Source: Desulfobulbaceae bacterium
GTDB taxonomy: Bacteria; Bacteroidota; Ignavibacteria; Kapaibacteriales; UBA2268
Direction: 5' to 3'
Assembly (NCBI GenBank): GCA_018335795.1
Contig: JAGXRP010000077.1
Span: forward strand, 1 to 64,000
DNA length: 64,000 nucleotides
Made by a program: the position numbers and the translations under genes. Positions 59,251-64,000 of this stretch are shown in pieces (the stretch's first letter is position 1; each line of letters starts with the position of its first letter). Under the pieces are notes generated by a model. The model saw only the letters and a program-made list of their open reading frames with translations. It made no database searches and was not told where the DNA came from.

Positions 59251-60126
59251 ATGTTTAAAAGCATGACAGGATTCAGCAAATCTGAATTAAGCGAGAATGG
59301 TATTAACATTGTGATTGAATTAAGAAGCCTGAACGGCAAATTCCTTGAATTAGGATGCCGTTTACCGAGAGCAATCCAACACAGAGAGAACGAAATACGC
59401 GAAATTGTAAAGCGGAACATGACTCGTGGCTCAGTAAATATAAACGTCAATCTCGAACTTGACGCAAATCAAAGCCAATTCATTATAAATGATTCGGCGG
59501 CAACACACGTTTATGACCAACTCCAAGCGCTCAAGAAAAATTTCAAATTCAAGGAAACCATAAAACTTGATAATCTTCTTGCGTTTTCAAGTTATTTTGT
59601 TGGTCGCGAAGAATCAGCCGATGAAGAAGAAATCATGAAAGTAGTCACAAAAGTGCTTCGTGAAGCTCTAAAAAAACTTGATATTATGCGTACCAAAGAA
59701 GGTAAGCAAATACTGAACGATATTACTAACAGATTGAAAAAAATCACTGAAAATGTGAATAAAATCGAAAAACTCGGCATAGAAAAAATCCCGGCAGAAC
59801 GCGAAAGACTCAAACAGAGAATTGCCCAAATGTTCGAAAGCGATGAATATGACGAGCAACGTTTGCAAACTGAAATGGTATTACTCGCCGATAAACTTGA
59901 CATTTCGGAAGAGTGTGTACGCTTGTATTCGCATTTCAAATTTTTCAATGAAACAATCAAATCGAACGAGCCATCAGGTAGAAAATTGAACTTTTTGCTA
60001 CAAGAAATGAACAGAGAAATCAATACTATTGGCTCTAAAGCATCAGATTCTTATATTTCACAGCTCGTAGTATTGACCAAAGAAGAATTGGAACGAATAA
60101 GAGAGCAAATTCAAAACATAGAATAA
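59251..60126 (+). CDS. YicC family endoribonuclease-like protein
   Basis: MFKSMTGFSKSE, ELRSLNGKFLELGCRLPR, GRKLNFLLQEMNREINTIGSKASD. Confidence 0.95.
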   Translation: MFKSMTGFSKSELSENGINIVIELRSLNGKFLELGCRLPRAIQHRENEIREIVKRNMTRGSVNINVNLELDANQSQFIINDSAATHVYDQLQALKKNFKFKETIKLDNLLAFSSYFVGREESADEEEIMKVVTKVLREALKKLDIMRTKEGKQILNDITNRLKKITENVNKIEKLGIEKIPAERERLKQRIAQMFESDEYDEQRLQTEMVLLADKLDISEECVRLYSHFKFFNETIKSNEPSGRKLNFLLQEMNREINTIGSKASDSYISQLVVLTKEELERIREQIQNIE

Positions 60127-60129
60127 AAA

Positions 60130-61749
60130 ATGATTAGAAATTATTATACTTTACTCCACTTAAGCAATGAAATAAATAATTTATCGGGATATGCTGTTAA
60201 AGAGTGTTGGACTCAAGAAAGTGATTCGCTGGTTATAGAACTTAGTGATACGAAGACATCGAAATTTTTGATTTTCCGCTCTGATGGCAAACATGATGCG
60301 CTTTTTATCCGAAATCAATTTGCACGTGCAGGTAAAAATTCCGTCTCATTGCTCGAAGAAATCACTGATGAGCTTTTCCAGTCCTGCGAAGTATTTGAAA
60401 AAGAGCGAATAATTCGTATCCGATTCATCAATACTTTGGCATATTTTGTATTGTTCGGAGGTGAAAACAGCAATGTTTTCATCACAAATAGTGACGATAC
60501 CATCATTGATGCATTTAAAAACCCAAGCAAACACATGGGTGAAAAATTTACAGTAGAATCTCGTGTTATTCCGTCAATCAATGATTTCAATTCGGAAACA
60601 ATCACACGAAAAGCAGTCGCAGCGTCGGACTTCTTATTCGGGTCAATTTATGCCGAAGAGTTGATGAATAATATTGGACTTAATCCTGATTTACCGATTG
60701 GAGAGTTATCAGGTGAGGATATTGATTTGTTGCTTGATGGTTGTGATAAATTTCGCGATAAGCTAATATACGACCCGGTCTATATGGTTTACGAAGACGA
60801 CGATTCATACATCTTTTCGCTGACATCACTCACAAAGTATCCTTTAGTTAAACAATTTGATTCAATTAGCGAAGCAATCGGCTTTGCAATATCAAAGAAT
60901 ATTAGCTCCGGCAACTTTGATAAATTGAGTTCTGATATTAAAAAGGCACTTGAATTTTCATTATCTAAAAATCAGAAGCAACTTCAATCCATGAGAAATG
61001 ATGAAAATCTTCTGAAAAGTATTAAAGATTATAAGACAATTGGCGATTTGTTGATGTCATATCCCGAAAATGCCGAACACCCCGGAAAATTGCTCGAAAT
61101 GGAAGATGAAAACGGTGTAGTTCACAAAATCAAGCTCGAACCGAAATATAGTATTTACAAAAATGCTACATATTACTACCAAAAGTCGAAGTCAGCTGAA
61201 GCAGAATTAAATTCACGGGCAAAGCGGATACCAAGTATCGAAAAAAAAATTGAATCTATCAACCAAGCAATAATTGAATTTGGTACAATCGAAAATGTAA
61301 AAACATTGGAAAAATTCAAAGATAAGCACAAACATATACTTTCGATAAAAATGGAATTTGAAAAGAAAACACCTGAAGACAAATATAAGAGATTTGAACT
61401 CGGCGAGGGATTCACAGCATTTGTGGGCAAAAATGCCTCAAATAACGACGAATTGACAATGAGATTTGCAAAGCCTAATGATTTGTGGTTTCATGCAAGA
61501 GGCACTAGTGGTTCGCATGTAGTGCTGAAATTGAATAAACCCGAAAAACCTCCGAAGCACATTTTGGAGAAAGCGGCAGAACTTGCAGCTTATTACAGCG
61601 GAGCCAGAAATGCGAAATATGTACCTGTAATTTACACATTTAAAAAGTTTGTCCGTAAACCCAAAGGTGCAAATATAGGAGCAGTAGTCGTGAGCAAAGA
61701 AGAAGTGATTATGGTTGAGCCGAAATTGCCCGTAGGCGCTCAGGATTGA
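60130..61749 (+). CDS. NFACT family protein (RqcH/Rqc2-like)
   Basis: C-terminal NFACT-R DLWFHARGTSGSHVVLKLN, AAYYSGARNAKYVPVIYTFKKFVRKPKGANIGAVVV; N-terminal NFACT-N-like region and central coiled coil. Confidence 0.88.
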   Translation: MIRNYYTLLHLSNEINNLSGYAVKECWTQESDSLVIELSDTKTSKFLIFRSDGKHDALFIRNQFARAGKNSVSLLEEITDELFQSCEVFEKERIIRIRFINTLAYFVLFGGENSNVFITNSDDTIIDAFKNPSKHMGEKFTVESRVIPSINDFNSETITRKAVAASDFLFGSIYAEELMNNIGLNPDLPIGELSGEDIDLLLDGCDKFRDKLIYDPVYMVYEDDDSYIFSLTSLTKYPLVKQFDSISEAIGFAISKNISSGNFDKLSSDIKKALEFSLSKNQKQLQSMRNDENLLKSIKDYKTIGDLLMSYPENAEHPGKLLEMEDENGVVHKIKLEPKYSIYKNATYYYQKSKSAEAELNSRAKRIPSIEKKIESINQAIIEFGTIENVKTLEKFKDKHKHILSIKMEFEKKTPEDKYKRFELGEGFTAFVGKNASNNDELTMRFAKPNDLWFHARGTSGSHVVLKLNKPEKPPKHILEKAAELAAYYSGARNAKYVPVIYTFKKFVRKPKGANIGAVVVSKEEVIMVEPKLPVGAQD

Positions 61750-62774
61750 TGTTCTAATTCATCAGTATTCATAGTGCCTTTGAGCGATAACTTCGCGGAA
61801 CGTTCTCTGATAAGGAACATACCACCGACAAGAAGTTGAACCATAAGCCCTACTGCGTGATTGATAGTTGCATATGCTAATGCAGTTTCTTCTTTCAATC
61901 CGTAAAGACCCATCATAGCATACATAATCAAAAAGTGCATTACCCCGATTCCACTTGGAGTCGGGGCTATTGTTACCCCTATTCCTGATACTATTACCAA
62001 AAACAAAGCATCTGATAATTGTACATCAATATAAGTGTGGAAATCAAAACAGTAAAACATGATGTACATTGGCAACGCATAACAAGCCCAGATCAGTAGT
62101 GATTCTACAGCTAATCTGATATATGAGCCCGGTGTTTTGATGATTGTAAATCCCTTTCGGAACTTTTCAAACATATCAGTCAATCGCAAATACACTTTTT
62201 CCGAAAATGGTTTGACAAGAAATCGTAATAAGTAATTTACAAACGGAGGATAAAAACCGAATAACAATATTACAAATACAAAAACTGAAAACATTATGAT
62301 ACGTTCTGCATCTACTCCGGGAAGCATTTCAACAATTTTATCTCGAGAGATGATAAATGCAATAACAAAAAGAAATCCGAGTGTAAATACATCAATAACT
62401 CGTTCTACAATGATTGTGGCAAATGCACTCGAAACAGATGTGTTTCGACGTTTCGCATACACATAAGGTCTGACAAATTCGCCCAATCGCGGCAAAATTG
62501 CATTGAAAAAGTAACCTACCATAACAGCTGAAAATAAATTTATCGTTGGACCGGGCTCTTGGATTGGTTTAAGTATCGTTTTCCAACGAATAGCACGAAT
62601 GAAGTGCGATAAAATGATTATTGGTATGGGCACAATTGCCCATAAATAATTCGCCCCTTTCAGTACCGATACGAGTTCGTCGAAGTCAACATCTTTAACG
62701 GCTAAGTAGGTCGAACCTATAATTAGCACTAATGTTAAAGACCATTTTAAGATGTTTTTCTGGATTCCGCTCAT
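61740..62774 (-). CDS. Lysylphosphatidylglycerol synthase-TM/UPF0104 family membrane protein (paralog of 34354..35382)
   Basis: LWAIVPIPIIILSHFIRAIRWKTILKPI, FSAVMVGYFFNAILPRLGEFVRPYVYAKR, TPSGIGVMHFLI. Confidence 0.87.
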   Translation of the reverse strand: MSGIQKNILKWSLTLVLIIGSTYLAVKDVDFDELVSVLKGANYLWAIVPIPIIILSHFIRAIRWKTILKPIQEPGPTINLFSAVMVGYFFNAILPRLGEFVRPYVYAKRRNTSVSSAFATIIVERVIDVFTLGFLFVIAFIISRDKIVEMLPGVDAERIIMFSVFVFVILLFGFYPPFVNYLLRFLVKPFSEKVYLRLTDMFEKFRKGFTIIKTPGSYIRLAVESLLIWACYALPMYIMFYCFDFHTYIDVQLSDALFLVIVSGIGVTIAPTPSGIGVMHFLIMYAMMGLYGLKEETALAYATINHAVGLMVQLLVGGMFLIRERSAKLSLKGTMNTDELEHQS

Positions 62775-62889
62775 TCAATCTGCGATTTTCTATAATAATT
62801 AGTTAATATTGTGCATAACAAAATTTTTAAAATATGAATTTATACTGTACTTTACAAACTTAATATTGAAAAAATGAAAAAAAGTTTGA

Positions 62890-63732
62890 ATGAGTATCAT
62901 AGAAGCAATTATATTAGGTATCATCCAAGGGTTAACTGAATTCATTCCAATCAGTAGCACAGCACATCTTACCATAGCCGGACACTTAATGGGACTGATT
63001 GACCCCGATTCTCCCGAAAAATGGACAGCATTTATTGCAATCATTCAGTTGGGAACTTTAGTTGCCGTACTTTTCTACTTCAGAACTGATCTATACCGAA
63101 TCCCAAAATCTTTTTTGTCGGAAAATTTAGTCAAACGCACTCCCTATAAAGAGCAAAGTTACGAATCCAGAATGGGATGGCTAATCATCATCGGTACTAT
63201 TCCGATTGTGATGGTAGGACTTATACTCAAAGATTTTATCGAAGGCAGCTTTACGAAAGAACTCAACGTCATTGCCGGAAGTTTGATAGGATTGGCTGTA
63301 ATTCTTGCTGCTGCCGAGAAATTATCCAAGCGCACGAAGGATATGAAAGCGATCGCGATAAAAGATGCCATCATAATTGGAATTGCTCAATGCATCGCTC
63401 TGATACCCGGTTCATCACGTTCAGGGACTACTATTACTGCCGGATTATTCATGGGCTTGAATAGAGAAACCGCAGCACGATTCTCGTTCTTGCTCTCTAT
63501 TCCTGCAATATTGGCAAGTGGATTATTGAGCGTTTATCAAGCATTGGTTTACATTGACGGAAGCGATGCAATCAATTTGATTGTTGCTACAGTCTTTTCG
63601 GGTATAAGCGGTTATTACGCAATTGATTTTTTAATCAATTTTTTGAAAAAGCACAGTACTTTTGTTTTTATATACTACCGAATCGCTTTAGGTATAATTA
63701 TCTATGTAGCACTAATGTACTTTAGCAATTAA
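62890..63732 (+). CDS. uppP: Undecaprenyl-diphosphate phosphatase (BacA/UppP)
   Basis: AIILGIIQGLTEFIPISSTAHL, AQCIALIPGSSRSGTTITAGLFMGLNRETAARFSFLLSIP. Confidence 0.96.
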   Translation: MSIIEAIILGIIQGLTEFIPISSTAHLTIAGHLMGLIDPDSPEKWTAFIAIIQLGTLVAVLFYFRTDLYRIPKSFLSENLVKRTPYKEQSYESRMGWLIIIGTIPIVMVGLILKDFIEGSFTKELNVIAGSLIGLAVILAAAEKLSKRTKDMKAIAIKDAIIIGIAQCIALIPGSSRSGTTITAGLFMGLNRETAARFSFLLSIPAILASGLLSVYQALVYIDGSDAINLIVATVFSGISGYYAIDFLINFLKKHSTFVFIYYRIALGIIIYVALMYFSN

Positions 63733-63836
63733 ATTCAATCTTGATTTACCGATTTTAATTCAATTAAAGCTTGCAAAATTGTGGAAAAATCTATATTTTG
63801 TGGGATATTTTTTGTCAAATTTTGTAAAGTTTAAAA

Positions 63837-64000
63837 ATGAAGAATGAAATTTTAGAAAGATTACTCCGTTACGTAAAAATTGATACCCAATCAGACCCTG
63901 CATCAAGCAATACACCAAGTACACAAAAGCAATTCGATTTGGCAAATTTGCTTGTCGAAGAGTTGAAAGAATTCGGCTTAGAGCATGTTGAAATATCTGA
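63837..64000 (+). CDS. pepT: Peptidase T (M20 family), 5' part only, runs off the window
   Basis: Translation from ATG at 63837: [54 protein letters not shown], PepT-like N-terminus. Confidence 0.85.
   Translation, partial: MKNEILERLLRYVKIDTQSDPASSNTPSTQKQFDLANLLVEELKEFGLEHVEIS

Noticed and set aside
1-64000. CRISPR arrays, prophage, integrases or transposases
   Set aside because: No regularly spaced direct repeats and no ORF with recognisable recombinase, phage structural or Cas motifs.

Overview
AT-rich bacterial chromosomal window with roughly 50 confident protein genes, mostly housekeeping and cell-envelope functions. Gene content and promoter-like motifs (TTTG / TAnnTTTG) suggest the Bacteroidota/Chlorobiota/Kapabacteria-Ignavibacteria group (inference). 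I found no rRNA, CRISPR array, prophage or transposase gene. RNA genes are a tRNA-Arg(TCT) on the minus strand and a small SRP RNA (ffs) on the plus strand. Recognisable housekeeping genes include nuoD, RNase E/G, dxr, rseP, surE, cydAB, xseAB, glnS, ychF, mltG, uppP, a DEAD-box helicase, YicC, NFACT/RqcH-like, PPK2 and the start of pepT. The most interesting locus is a minus-strand pair at 21821-24105. It looks like a divergent GldL/GldM-type (5:2 proton-driven) motor without gldK/gldN alongside. It lies in a tight co-directional block of 12 envelope/export genes (12568-27211) that also holds a heparinase-like enzyme, an LptF/G permease, TolC, an RDD protein, a MacA-like adaptor, an ABC ATPase and two tandem MacB-like permeases. 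Other leads: a second adaptor/permease/TolC operon with no ATPase, a lipoprotein with an FGE fold that lacks the catalytic cysteines, REP-like palindromes flanking a truncated beta-propeller gene, an orphan nuoD, an orphan HicB-like ORF, and an SurE/HDOD/histidine-kinase module. All family calls come from reading the sequences; no searches were run.
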